64,000 nucleotides of DNA from JAHECW01 sp964641415 (GCA_964641415.1 CAZXMW010000006.1:1-64000), one strand, 5' to 3'; numbered from the stretch's first letter, positions 51,446-60,088 are shown. The notes: generated by a model from the sequence alone, not told the origin. Numbers and translations: made by a program.

Positions 51446-52159
51446 ATGGCGCCGCGCATCGTCACCCTCAGGATCGACGGCCGCGACGTCGGCGCCCGCG
51501 ATGACGAGACCGTGCTCGAGGTCGCACGCGAGAACGGTATCGACATCCCGACGCTGTGCTTCCTCGAGGGGTTGTCGACGGTCGGAGCGTGCCGGCTGTG
51601 CCTGGTCGAAATCGGCTCGAGCTCGAAGCTGGTGCCCGCCTGTGTGACCCGGGTCGAGGAGGGAATGGAGGTCCGCACCGACACCGACCGGCTCCGGCTG
51701 TACCGGAGAACGGTGCTCGAACTCATCTTCTCCGAGCGCAATCACGTGTGTGCGGTGTGCGTGTCCAACGGCTTCTGCGAGCTTCAGAGCCTCGCGGCCC
51801 GGCTCGGGATGGACCAGGTCGGGGTCCCGTACCGGTTCCCGAGGTTCGAGGTCGACGCGAGCCACCCGCGCTTCATCAACGACCCGAACCGCTGCATCCT
51901 GTGCAGCCGCTGCATCCGGGTCTGCGACGAGATCGAGGGGGCCCACACCTGGGACGTCGCCCGGCGCGGCGTCGACGCCCACGTCGTGGCCGACCTCGGC
52001 GGCAGGTGGGGCGACTCCGAGACCTGCACCGGCTGCGGCAAGTGCGTCCAGGTCTGTCCCACGGGGGCGCTCACCGAGAAGGGCCACGCGGTCGCCGAGA
52101 TGCGCAAGCAGAGCAAGTTCCTGCCCTATCTGCGGGCGATGCGGGAGAGCCGCCGATGA
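51446..52159 (+). CDS. hoxU: NAD-linked [NiFe] hydrogenase, NuoG-N-like iron-sulfur subunit
   Basis: A 237-residue electron-transfer subunit. The 2Fe-2S domain has PTLCFLEGLSTVGACRLCLVEI (ends shown), then HVCAVCVSNGFCELQ for the His/Cys cluster, and two ferredoxin clusters at NRCILCSRCIRVCDEI and TCTGCGKCVQVCPTGAL. The length equals HoxU, the truncated NuoG used by NAD-linked hydrogenases. It follows hoxF and overlaps hoxY by 4 bp (ATGA). Confidence 0.92.
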   Translation: MAPRIVTLRIDGRDVGARDDETVLEVARENGIDIPTLCFLEGLSTVGACRLCLVEIGSSSKLVPACVTRVEEGMEVRTDTDRLRLYRRTVLELIFSERNHVCAVCVSNGFCELQSLAARLGMDQVGVPYRFPRFEVDASHPRFINDPNRCILCSRCIRVCDEIEGAHTWDVARRGVDAHVVADLGGRWGDSETCTGCGKCVQVCPTGALTEKGHAVAEMRKQSKFLPYLRAMRESRR

Positions 52160-52689
52160 CCGCCAAGATCACCATGGCGACGGTCTGGCTCGACGGTTGC
52201 TCGGGCTGTCACATGAGCTTCCTCGATCTCGATGAGCGTCTGCTCTCACTCGCCGAACGGGTGGAGCTGGTGTACAGCCCGCTGGTCGACGCGAAGGCCT
52301 TTCCTGAGCACGTCGACCTGGTGCTGGTCGAGGGTGCCGTTGCGACCGAAGAGGACCTGCAGAAGGTCGAGATGATCCGCGGCCGCGCCAGGATTCTCGT
52401 GTCGCTCGGCGACTGCGCGGTGACCGGCAACGTGGCGGCCCTGCGCAATCCATTCGGCACCGATGCCGTCTTCGAGCGGGCCTACGAGGAGCACGTCACC
52501 GCCGAGCCGCGTCGTCCCGACCGCGAGCTCCCGGTGCTGCTCGAGCGCGCGACGCCGGTGCACGAGAAGGTGACCGTGGATCTCGTGATTCCAGGATGTC
52601 CGCCCTCGGCTGATCTCATCTGGCACGCTCTCAGCGAGCTCGTCGAGGGTCGGATCCCCGACCTCACCGCCGAGACCCGATTCGGTTAG
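52156..52689 (+). CDS. hoxY: NAD-linked [NiFe] hydrogenase small subunit
   Basis: A 177-residue FeS subunit that ligates the cluster next to the NiFe site. It starts ATVWLDGCSGCHMSFLDLD, with Cys in CSGC, followed by LVSLGDCAVTGNV and a last Cys in VIPGCPPSAD, the minimal small subunit of group 3 enzymes with one 4Fe-4S cluster. There is no Tat signal, so it is cytoplasmic. ATGA overlap with hoxU; 10 bp to hoxH. Confidence 0.92.
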   Translation: MTAKITMATVWLDGCSGCHMSFLDLDERLLSLAERVELVYSPLVDAKAFPEHVDLVLVEGAVATEEDLQKVEMIRGRARILVSLGDCAVTGNVAALRNPFGTDAVFERAYEEHVTAEPRRPDRELPVLLERATPVHEKVTVDLVIPGCPPSADLIWHALSELVEGRIPDLTAETRFG

Positions 52690-52699
52690 GAGCCCGGTC

Positions 52700-54130
52700 A
52701 TGACCGAGACTGTCGTCATCAACCCCGTCACCCGTATCGAGGGCCACGGCAAGATCACCATCGAGCTTGACGAGCACGGCTTCGTCGCCGGCGCGCGGTT
52801 CCACGTCACCCAACTGCGCGGTTTCGAGACCTTCTGCCAGGGCCGGCCGTTCGCCGAGATGCCGTCGCTCATGGCCCGGATCTGCGGCATCTGTCCGGTC
52901 AGCCACCTCGTGGCGTCAGCCAAGGCCTGCGACGACGTGATGGCGGTGACGGTCCCTCCCACCGCCGAGAAGCTCCGTCGCGTCATGAATCTGGCGCAGA
53001 TCATCCAGAGCCACGCGCTGAGCTTCTTTCATCTGTCGTCGCCGGACCTGCTGCTCGGCATGGACGCCGAGCAGGACCAGCGCAACTTCCTCGCCCTCGC
53101 CGCGCACCACCCGGGAATCGTTCGCGAGGGCATCGAGCTGCGGAAGTTCGGCCAGCAGGTCATCGAGATGCTCGGGGGCCGCCGCATCCACCCGGCCTGG
53201 ATCGTGCCCGGCGGCGTTGCCGCGCCGCTGGAAAGCGACCAGCGGGACGCCATCGCCGAGCGGATCCCGAGCCAGATCCGGGTCGTGCAGCGCACCCTCG
53301 ACTGGTTCAAGAGCCTGCTCGAAGGGTTCGCGGAGGAGATCCGGTCGTTCGCCAACTTCCCGTCGGCCTTCATGGCGCTCGTCGACGACGACGGCGGGCT
53401 CGAGCACTACGACGGCCGGCTCCGGGTCGTCGACGCCGCCGGCGAAACGACGGTCGACGACGTCGACCCGACACGGTACGAGGGGCTCATCGGCGAGGCC
53501 GTCGAACCGTGGACCTACCTCAAGTTCCCCTACCTGCTGTCGAAGGGCTACCCCGACGGCATGTATCGGGTCGGGCCTCTGGCGCGGCTCAACGTCGTCG
53601 ACTCCTGCGGGACACCGTGGGCCGATCAGGAGCTCGCCGAGTTTCGCGGGCTCGGTCACGGCGCGGTTCACTCGTCGTTCTACTTCCACTACGCGCGACT
53701 CATCGAGATTCTCTTCTGCCTCGAGCGGATGCAGCAGATTCTCGCCGACGACGGCGTCCTCGACCCGCGGGTCCGGGCCCACGCCGACGCCAACTCGTCC
53801 GAGGGAATCGGCGTGGCGGAGGCGCCGCGCGGGCTGCTCATCCACCACTACCGGGTCGATCGCCAGGGGCTGGTCGAGGACGCCAACCTCATCATCGCCA
53901 CCGGACACAACAACCTGGCCATGAACCGCGGGGTCTACCAGGTCGCGAAGCGCTTCATCCGGGATGGACGCCTCGACGACGGTATCCTCAACCGGGTCGA
54001 AGCGGTGATCCGCGCCTTCGACCCCTGCCTGTCGTGCTCGACCCACGCCGTGGGGAAGATGCCGCTTGAGCTCCGGCTCGTCGACGTGCGCGGCCGAGAA
54101 CTCGACCGTTTGGTGCGCGACGACAAATAG
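52700..54130 (+). CDS. hoxH: NAD-linked [NiFe] hydrogenase large (catalytic) subunit
   Basis: A 476-residue catalytic subunit. The L1 motif RICGICPVSH carries Ni/Fe ligands Cys62 and Cys65; the L2 motif DPCLSCSTH carries Cys443 and Cys446 with His449. The 27 residues after His449 (AVGKMPLELRL onward) are the extension normally removed by a maturation protease, and a candidate protease gene lies just downstream. Together with hoxEFUY this is a group 3d-type bidirectional enzyme linking H2 with NAD+/NADH. Confidence 0.94.
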   Translation: MTETVVINPVTRIEGHGKITIELDEHGFVAGARFHVTQLRGFETFCQGRPFAEMPSLMARICGICPVSHLVASAKACDDVMAVTVPPTAEKLRRVMNLAQIIQSHALSFFHLSSPDLLLGMDAEQDQRNFLALAAHHPGIVREGIELRKFGQQVIEMLGGRRIHPAWIVPGGVAAPLESDQRDAIAERIPSQIRVVQRTLDWFKSLLEGFAEEIRSFANFPSAFMALVDDDGGLEHYDGRLRVVDAAGETTVDDVDPTRYEGLIGEAVEPWTYLKFPYLLSKGYPDGMYRVGPLARLNVVDSCGTPWADQELAEFRGLGHGAVHSSFYFHYARLIEILFCLERMQQILADDGVLDPRVRAHADANSSEGIGVAEAPRGLLIHHYRVDRQGLVEDANLIIATGHNNLAMNRGVYQVAKRFIRDGRLDDGILNRVEAVIRAFDPCLSCSTHAVGKMPLELRLVDVRGRELDRLVRDDK

Positions 54131-54131
54131 C

Positions 54132-54575
54132 TCAGGCAGTCTCGACGAGCGCGACAACTGCGGCGACGGCCTCGGGGAGGGCCGCCTCGACCGCAGGTGA
54201 GAGCGCTTCACCGAGCTCGAGGTTGCCGGCGCCGACGCTGACGAGCCAGACCTCGGGGCGGCCCTCGAAGAGAGCGTACGCCCCGTTGACGAGCTCCTGG
54301 GGACCGAGCAGGTGCGCGGCGGCAGGCTGCCAGCCGGTGTCGGTCGGTCGGATCGGGGTTCGGCGGATCTCTCCGGGCGCCAGATCGACGGCGGCGTCCA
54401 CGAGCACCACGCGCTGAGCACGGGCGGCCGCCTCGATGTGCTCCGGCAGCAGCTGGTGCACCTCGAGCACCTCGGCCTCGACCATCGACGCCACCTCACG
54501 GGCAACGGCGGGGCCGACGCCATCGTCGCGCCTGAGCCGGTTGCCGACGCCGACAACGAGAACTCCGGATCGCAT
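54132..54575 (-). CDS. hoxW: Hydrogenase maturation endopeptidase (HyaD/HoxW type)
   Basis: A 147-residue protease of the HycI/HoxW fold. It opens LVVGVGNRLRRDDGVGPAVA, with the nickel-sensing acidic residue in the DD of RRDDG, then VVLVDAAVDLAPGEI with the second acidic ligand, and a late VSVGAGNLELGEALS. It should cut the C-terminal extension of HoxH after His449 once nickel is inserted. It is convergent with hoxH, separated by 1 bp, so the two stop codons nearly meet; expression is therefore from its own promoter in the repeat-rich region to the right. Confidence 0.88.
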   Translation of the reverse strand: MRSGVLVVGVGNRLRRDDGVGPAVAREVASMVEAEVLEVHQLLPEHIEAAARAQRVVLVDAAVDLAPGEIRRTPIRPTDTGWQPAAAHLLGPQELVNGAYALFEGRPEVWLVSVGAGNLELGEALSPAVEAALPEAVAAVVALVETA

Positions 54576-54619
54576 GATTCCTGTGAAGTGTAACCGGTTG
54601 TGGGGGCGGTTGACTCCAC

Positions 54620-54816
54620 TGTGCCCGTCGTGCGCGGCGAAGCGGTCGGCCGCGACGGAGAGAAAAACCGGTTGCGCCCGCGTGGGTGCCGGGCTCCAAC
54701 TTTGTACGCCGCGAACAAAGTTGCGTGCCTGGCATCCCCTTCCATCGCGATGCGGAAAACAAGCGCCTAGGGGCGTGGTACCTTCGAGGCAGGTGAAAGG
54801 AAATTCCTATCGGAGC
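54620..54816 (+). repeat. Structured ~196 bp repeat, family C, copy 1
   Basis: Begins TGTGCCCGTCGTGCGCGG and ends AAATTCCTATCGGAGC; copy 2 is at 58731-58925 with ~95% identity by eye. The centre folds: TGCCGGGC and AACTTTGT on the left pair with ACAAAGTT and GCCTGGCA on the right. AGGAAATTCCT near the end is a perfect palindrome. Confidence 0.8.
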
Positions 54817-55413
54817 GGCCGACAAGGTCGCGAGTCTTGCGGGGTGGAAGTCCCCGCGCCCTCAATTGCCCGGTTCGGAGGGCTAGCATATCCGATGCAT
54901 ACACCGGTAACGATGCATGTTCTGCTCGGACGTAAACGCCACGGCCGCCCTGCGGTTGGAATTCGCGGAGGTGGGAGCGACCTGGGTGGCAGGCAAACTT
55001 GGAGGCCCGAACATCATGGAATTGCTGCAGTTGCGAAATTCCCTTCCACTGTGAAGTTGCTGGAGTGGGTATTCGCGGGGGAGCCGACCTGTGATAGGAC
55101 GGGGACGGCCGATGATGCGGGGGAAGAAACGGGCGAGTGCACCCCGCAGACCGCTGCGACGGGGGCCCGAGCATCCAAGGATACAAGCCAGGGTCAGAAC
55201 CGGACTCGGAAAATCCGACCGTCCGGGATCGTAGCGGGGCCCATGGAGACGTGGACCATGGTTGGAGCTGCACGGGCACGGACCGCCGAAAGGCCGACAC
55301 AGCCAAGCCTTGACCTAACGCCGCGCGCGCCAAGGTTCTATCACGACCGTCGTCCCGAAGCGACACGGGTTTCGGGGTATCGTTCAATCGTCAAAAGGCA
55401 GTGGAGGCGACAC
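54817..55413 (+). other. Non-coding stretch, possible 5' remnant of a group II intron
   Basis: The hairpin TGCGGGGTGGAAGTCCCCGC (54839-54858) and the long purine-rich sequence after it resemble the 5' domain of bacterial group II introns. I found no GTGCG start, no domain V and no reverse transcriptase. An open frame crosses the whole stretch but has no start signal. Treat as unassigned. Confidence 0.25.
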
Positions 55414-56877
55414 ATGACAGGACGATGGATGGCCGCACTGGCCGTGGTGGCGATGGCGGGAAGCGGCGTCAGCGCCCTCGCCGTCGAGCCCGAGAACGGA
55501 GTCGAGGCCGCAAGGAGGGCAGCCGACGCGTTGTCGATGGCCACGGAACAGACACCGATCACCGGTTCGCTTGACGGCGTCATCATGGAGGAAGAACCGC
55601 CCTCCGCGCCGAACCTCAAATGGCTGCACTCCCAGGCGGTGATATCGGCCCCGACGCTCGAGATGGTCGAGCCGTCGATTGCCACGGCTCCGGACGGCCG
55701 GCTGTTCGCCGCCGTGGATGAGAGAGGGACGGCGGCGATTTACATCTATCATTCGACGGACTACGGCGTGACGTGGTCGCCGCTCGTAGTGTACGCGCAC
55801 GGGCCGCTGACCCGGAACCCGGCGCTGGCATATGCCGAGATTTCCGGCCAGAAGTGGCTCGTCTTCGTCTACGAGCTCGTGCTCTCGGATGCTTCACGAT
55901 CGTTGTACGCGTTCCGTTTCGATCCGGACGACACCGGGAACTGGATGACCGTCCCCATCGAAATCGACATCTCGTGGCTGAACGCATCGACCGAGCTCCA
56001 CCCGCAGATCACAACGGACTACCTCGATTGGCCCTCGCCTTATTTTTACGTGACCTACGCCACTCCGTCGATCGAACACTATCCGGTCTTCTTCACCCGG
56101 AGCACCGATCAGGGAGCGACCTGGAGCACCCCGGAGGAAGTCAGCGGGGGTTCCGATATCACCGGCTTCGAATCGAAGCCGGAAATCACGTACTGCGCAT
56201 ATGACGACGATGTCTACATCGCATTCAACAAACCGGGGTGGACCGGCAGTGCCTGGGAGCAGCAGGTCTGGGTCACGAAGAGTGGAAACTGCGGAGCAGC
56301 GGGCTCGTGGCAAGCTCCGGTTCAGGTGACGTCGTCGCCCCGTCCCGACCATCATCCCTCGATCGCAGCCGCGTGGGACGCCGCGACGATCGTCGTGAGC
56401 TTCACGTCTGAGTACAGCGCGAGCGACAACGATGTCGAAAGAACGTTCTCGACCGACGGCGGAGCGACCTGGTCAAGCCCAGTTTCGATGCCCGGGTGGA
56501 CCTACGATCAGGAGGACAACGTCGATCTCGCCGCCAGCCGGTCGGCGGGAGGGCGCTTCCACGCGGCCTACCGCAAGGATGAGCCGAGTCCGGCTCTTGG
56601 CCACATCCACTACAGCTGGGCTCACGTCGCGATGCCGGATATTTGGAGCATGCCGGTGATTGTCGACAACACCGCCAACGTCAGCGGCGCCGGATTCCAC
56701 CCGCGCCCTTCGATCGCAGTGCTTCAGTCGGTTCCGCCGAGCGTCGATGCGGTGATGGCGTGGACCGAGATCTCCGCGACCTATCAAGTCATCTTCGACG
56801 GTCCCGGGGCCGGCTTGCTCTTCGCCGACGACTTCGAGTCCGGGGGACTCACCGGGTGGTCGGCGACGGTACATTGA
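55414..56877 (+). CDS. Secreted sialidase/BNR-repeat-like beta-propeller with DFESG C-terminal motif
   Basis: A 487-residue exported protein with signal peptide (ALAVVAMAGSGVSALA). Repeats of the Asp-box kind occur: STDYGVTWSPLVV, STDQGATWSTPEEV and STDGGATWSSPVSM (S-x-D-x-G-x-T-W), the signature of BNR/sialidase-like propellers. The Arg triad and catalytic residues of sialidases are not identifiable, so enzymatic activity is unproven. It ends LLFADDFESGGLTGWSATVH, a variant of the terminal motif found on three other proteins here. GTGGAGG precedes the ATG. Confidence 0.82.
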   Translation: MTGRWMAALAVVAMAGSGVSALAVEPENGVEAARRAADALSMATEQTPITGSLDGVIMEEEPPSAPNLKWLHSQAVISAPTLEMVEPSIATAPDGRLFAAVDERGTAAIYIYHSTDYGVTWSPLVVYAHGPLTRNPALAYAEISGQKWLVFVYELVLSDASRSLYAFRFDPDDTGNWMTVPIEIDISWLNASTELHPQITTDYLDWPSPYFYVTYATPSIEHYPVFFTRSTDQGATWSTPEEVSGGSDITGFESKPEITYCAYDDDVYIAFNKPGWTGSAWEQQVWVTKSGNCGAAGSWQAPVQVTSSPRPDHHPSIAAAWDAATIVVSFTSEYSASDNDVERTFSTDGGATWSSPVSMPGWTYDQEDNVDLAASRSAGGRFHAAYRKDEPSPALGHIHYSWAHVAMPDIWSMPVIVDNTANVSGAGFHPRPSIAVLQSVPPSVDAVMAWTEISATYQVIFDGPGAGLLFADDFESGGLTGWSATVH

Positions 56878-56919
56878 CCCCTGCCGCGAACGTACTGGCG
56901 CCCGTATACCCGTAGATTC

Positions 56920-57017
56920 AGAGTTCGCCGAACTCCTCGACGAGTTGGACGCAAAACTGTCGGAAGCCTGTTATGAATGAACCAAGATCGTCTGAATCGT
57001 CTGACCCGGCACCCGTA
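56920..57017 (+). repeat. Repeat family D, copy 1 (3' end of an ORF)
   Basis: 98 bp. In one frame it reads EFAELLDELDAKLSEACYE then stop, where copies 2 and 3 read on to ...ACRERIKIV; a CGA-to-TGA change gives the early stop. It ends GACCCGGCACCCGTA. The rest of the gap to 57230 shows nothing. Confidence 0.75.
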
Positions 57018-57230
57018 TTGAGATCATCAGGATGAGAGCGCAGCGCCTCATTTCGGCCTACAGCTCAGGGTGTGCTTCGTGACCCGGTGATGATCCCCGG
57101 GACCGGCGTCCTATCCAAGGCCGCAACTCGAGGCGCAGCGCCCCTTGTCACCGCTGTTCAAGAACCCTATATTGAGAGTCGATTCACAAACGACAGAAAC
57201 CTGCGAGACACGCCTTCTGAGGGGATCGTC

Positions 57231-57791
57231 ATGACCGGAGCATCGCTGGCCGCGCGGATCATCCTGGTCGCCTTCGTCGCAGCAGCTCCGCTGATCGCGA
57301 GTACGGAGGATCTCGGCTACGAGCTCCGAAACGCGGCCCTCAGGGGCGAAACGAGCACGGTGCTCGAAGTGCTTTCCCGGGGTGCCGAGGCCGACTCCGA
57401 GACACCGGAGGGTGCCACGGCTCTGGCACTGGCGGCACAGGGCGGGTTCACCGACATCGTGCAGGTCCTGCTGGACGAGGGTGCCTCTGCGAGCCCGAGG
57501 ATCAAGGCCGGGTGGACAGCGCTGATGCTCGCCGCGCAGAACGGCCATCTCGAGTGTCTCGAGCTGCTGATCGCTCGCGACGCGAATGTCGATCTCGCCA
57601 CGAGCGACGATCGAACAGCCCTAATGGTCGCGGCCCAGGCGGGCCACCTCCCCGTCGTCGAGGTGTTGCTCGCCCACGGGGCGGATGTCAACGCGCTCAC
57701 CGAGCAGGGAGCCTCCGCCCTCGCGGTGGCGCAGCAGACCGGTCAACAGGACGTGGTGAAGCTGCTCGAGGGGGCCGGAGCCACGCCGTGA
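57231..57791 (+). CDS. Exported ankyrin-repeat protein
   Basis: A 186-residue protein with signal peptide (ARIILVAFVAAAPLIAS). Four to five ankyrin repeats follow, each with the xTALxxAAxxGHxxxVxxLLxxGA pattern: GATALALAAQGGFTDIVQVLL, GWTALMLAAQNGHLECLELLI (ends shown), DRTALMVAAQAGHLPVVEVLL and GASALAVAQQTGQQDVVKLL. Probably a periplasmic protein-protein adaptor. GAGGGG precedes the ATG. It lies 65 bp before a small membrane protein on the same strand. Confidence 0.88.
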   Translation: MTGASLAARIILVAFVAAAPLIASTEDLGYELRNAALRGETSTVLEVLSRGAEADSETPEGATALALAAQGGFTDIVQVLLDEGASASPRIKAGWTALMLAAQNGHLECLELLIARDANVDLATSDDRTALMVAAQAGHLPVVEVLLAHGADVNALTEQGASALAVAQQTGQQDVVKLLEGAGATP

Positions 57792-57856
57792 CCTTGACAA
57801 CGGAACCCCACCACCTCAGAACGCAACGGAACGGTGACTGAGCGAAAGGAGACGTC

Positions 57857-58336
57857 ATGAGTGATACGACGGGCTCGGCGTACACGGATCCGTCAAGCGT
57901 GCAACCCGAGACGAGACGCCCCTGGCTGCGTTGGGTGCTTCTCGGATGCGGAGGTGCAGTCGCCCTGCTGGCGATCCTGGTGGTCGTGATCCTGTTGTTC
58001 GTCAAGCAGGCCACCGCCGCGCCCGAGGAGGTGGTGCAGACCTTCCTCACCGAGGCCGCCGCCGGCAACCTCGAGGCCGCGCACGACTGCTTCTCGGCGC
58101 CGCTCAAGGAGGTGCAGCCCTACGACCGGTTCGCTGCCGGGGTCAACGCGAACAAGCACCTGTTCGACGTCGCCGACACCTCGTTCACCAACCGGTCCGT
58201 GGACATGGCCGGAGCCGAGTTCGAGGGGACCGTGACCCTCAGGAGTGGAACGAAGGTTCCCTGCTCCTTCAAGCTGGTGCGTGAGAACGAGGACTGGAAG
58301 CTGATCGCGTACAACATCGGCAGCGGAGACGATTGA
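57857..58336 (+). CDS. Single-pass membrane protein with DUF4878-like domain
   Basis: A 159-residue protein. A short cytoplasmic start leads to one helix (WVLLGCGGAVALLAILVVVILLFV). The outer part begins PEEVVQTFLTEAAAGNLEAAHDCFSAPL and ends CSFKLVRENEDWKLIAYNIG, the NTF2-like pattern of DUF4878/lumazine-binding-like lipoproteins. Role unknown. GAAAGGAG precedes the ATG. Confidence 0.75.
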   Translation: MSDTTGSAYTDPSSVQPETRRPWLRWVLLGCGGAVALLAILVVVILLFVKQATAAPEEVVQTFLTEAAAGNLEAAHDCFSAPLKEVQPYDRFAAGVNANKHLFDVADTSFTNRSVDMAGAEFEGTVTLRSGTKVPCSFKLVRENEDWKLIAYNIGSGDD

Positions 58337-58376
58337 TCAGGCTCACGTGCGGCGGTTTCACGCCAATCTCGCCGTT

Positions 58377-58730
58377 CTAGTTCACTCGTCGACGGGAAAG
58401 GTCCATCTCGACTGACTGGAACAGGGTCCCGTCAGGGCAGCCCCACAGCCCGCTGTCCCCGGTCGGTGAGCGGTGGACGACGCCTTTGAACGTCCCGTGG
58501 ATCCTCTCCATCCCGTGATCGTCCTTCTCGTAGGTTCCGGCGAACGGAACCTCGCCGAGGAGTACCTGCTCGTTGCTCGCGCGCCCTGCGCGCGGCGACT
58601 CACACGCCGCCAGCGGGTGGCCGTAGGCCGTCCTTCCCCTTCTCCGGTCGGGCTCCGCCCTCCCTGCGACCCCCTCGGCCACGGCCACGTGCCGCTGCCG
58701 ACGGTGAGTGCTCGGGCAAGACCCGGGAGC
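58377..58730 (-). pseudogene. Possible 3' fragment of a minus-strand gene
   Basis: The minus strand reads VLLGEVPFAGTYEKDD, HGMERIHGTFKGVVHRSP, GLWGCPDGTLFQSVEMDLSRR, then stop at 58377. It looks coding in composition and has no start; upstream lies repeat C (58731). I do not recognise the family. It may be a gene cut by the repeat. Confidence 0.35.
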
Positions 58731-58925
58731 TGTGCCCGTCGTGCGCGGCGAAGCGGTCGGCCGCGACGGAGAGAAAAACCGGTTGCGCCCGCGTGGGTGC
58801 CGGGCTCCAACTTTGTACGCCGCGAACAAAGTTGTGTGCCTGGCATCCCCTTCCATCGCGATGCGAAACAAGCGGCTATGGGCGTGGTACCTTCGGGCTG
58901 GGTGAAAGGAAATTCCTATCGGAGC
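58731..58925 (+). repeat. Structured ~196 bp repeat, family C, copy 2
   Basis: Same start and end as 54620-54816, same orientation, a few substitutions and a 2 bp shorter centre. The hairpin bases AACTTTGT/ACAAAGTT are unchanged. It lies exactly at the 5' edge of the truncated frame that follows. Confidence 0.8.
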
Positions 58926-59100
58926 CTGGGGCGCGGACGTGATCCTGGCGGCTCCCTCGCTGGCAGAGGCGTCGGTGCTGGTGCGCTACGTTCTCGGTGC
59001 GAGGGCCTCCGGAGAGATTCCCGACGTGAAGGCGCTCGCCGCGGGCGCGGGCCTCACGGGCCCCGAGGAGCCGTGGCAACGTCTCGCCATCCCCAACTGA
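58926..59100 (+). pseudogene. 5'-truncated gene upstream of the siroheme reductase
   Basis: An open frame with no start emerges from repeat C and reads WGADVILAAPSLAEASVLV, GEIPDVKALAAGAGLTGPEE, WQRLAIPN, stop at 59098. Codon choice is like real genes here. It ends 36 bp before the next ATG, as in an operon. Family not recognised; the missing 5' part was apparently lost at the repeat boundary. Confidence 0.5.
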
Positions 59101-59136
59101 CGAACCCGAGGACGCGAACCGACGGAGGAGACCATC

Positions 59137-59790
59137 ATGGAAGAAAACCTCTACGGCGCCATCCTGCAGCGCGATGAGGCCACCTACGCCATCGTCCCCC
59201 GCACGCCCGTGGGACTCGTGACGCCGGAGCATCTCGAGAACATCGCGGCCGTCGCGCGCAAGTACCAGGTCCCCGTGATCAAGATCACCTCCGGCCAGCG
59301 CTTCGCTCTCGTCGGCATCCGCCCCGAGGACCTCGAGCAGGTCTGGAAGGACCTCGGCATGGACATCGGCCGCGCCGTCGAACTGTGCATGCACTACGTC
59401 CAGGCATGTCCCGGCACGACGGTGTGCAAGTACGGCCAACAGGACTCGCTCGGGCTCGGCATGCAGATCGAGGAGTTCTTTCTCGACATGGAGCTGCCCG
59501 CCAAGGTGAAGATCGGCGTCTCCGGCTGTCCCCTGTGTTGTGCCGAGAGCTTCGTTCGGGATATCGGTGTCTTCGGCAAGAAGTCCGGCTGGAGCCTGGT
59601 GGTGGGTGGCACCTCCGCCCGGCGGGTCCGCGTCGGCGACCTGATCGGCGAGAAGGTCTCGGAAGCGGACGTCATTCCACTCATCAAAAAGACACTGGAG
59701 TACTACAAGGCCAACGCCAGGCCCGGCGAGCGGATGGCGAGATTCGTCGACCGCATCGGCATCGAGGAGGTCAAGGAGGCCCTCTTTTGA
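59137..59790 (+). CDS. Small siroheme nitrite/sulfite-reductase-like protein
   Basis: A 217-residue protein with a ferredoxin-like half domain (residues ~15-75, GLVTPEHLENIAAVARKY) and the 4Fe-4S/siroheme domain. The cluster ligands are CPGTTVC (C-x5-C) and GCPLCC, the nitrite/sulfite reductase signature. The length equals one half of a normal sulfite reductase, like the low-molecular-weight assimilatory-type sulfite reductases. Activity (sulfite or nitrite to sulfide or ammonia, or electron relay) is not determined. GGAGGAG precedes the ATG. Upstream lies a truncated gene. Confidence 0.8.
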   Translation: MEENLYGAILQRDEATYAIVPRTPVGLVTPEHLENIAAVARKYQVPVIKITSGQRFALVGIRPEDLEQVWKDLGMDIGRAVELCMHYVQACPGTTVCKYGQQDSLGLGMQIEEFFLDMELPAKVKIGVSGCPLCCAESFVRDIGVFGKKSGWSLVVGGTSARRVRVGDLIGEKVSEADVIPLIKKTLEYYKANARPGERMARFVDRIGIEEVKEALF

Positions 59791-59793
59791 TTG

Positions 59794-59878
59794 CTCCTCG
59801 ACGAGTTGAACGCAAAGCCGTCGGAAGCCTGTCGTGAACGAATCAAGATCGTCTGAATCGTCTGACCCGGCACCCGTA
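59794..59878 (+). repeat. Repeat family D, copy 2
   Basis: 85 bp, starting 4 bp after the siroheme-reductase stop. Reads LLDELNAKPSEACRERIKIV then stop, and ends GACCCGGCACCCGTA. Shorter on the left than copies 1 and 3. Confidence 0.78.
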
Positions 59879-60088
59879 TGCAGTACCGGCCCGCGAGATC
59901 CTCGATCCCCGCGAGTTCAATCGCCGCCGGCGGGCGTGCCGGGTACGGCATTGTGCTCGCATCACATCCCGGCCAGGAGCGCCGTCCGCACAATGCCGAT
60001 ACCGGGCAACCGCCGAGCCCGAGCGCCGATCCCCGTGCACAGATCCCGCCAGCAGGCGAGGGCGGACCAGAAGGCCGGTGGCGTAGAA

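Noticed and set aside
54436..56877. An 813-codon frame reading into the sialidase-like gene
   Set aside because: The upstream part crosses repeat C and non-coding sequence; the real start at 55414 has a ribosome site and signal peptide.
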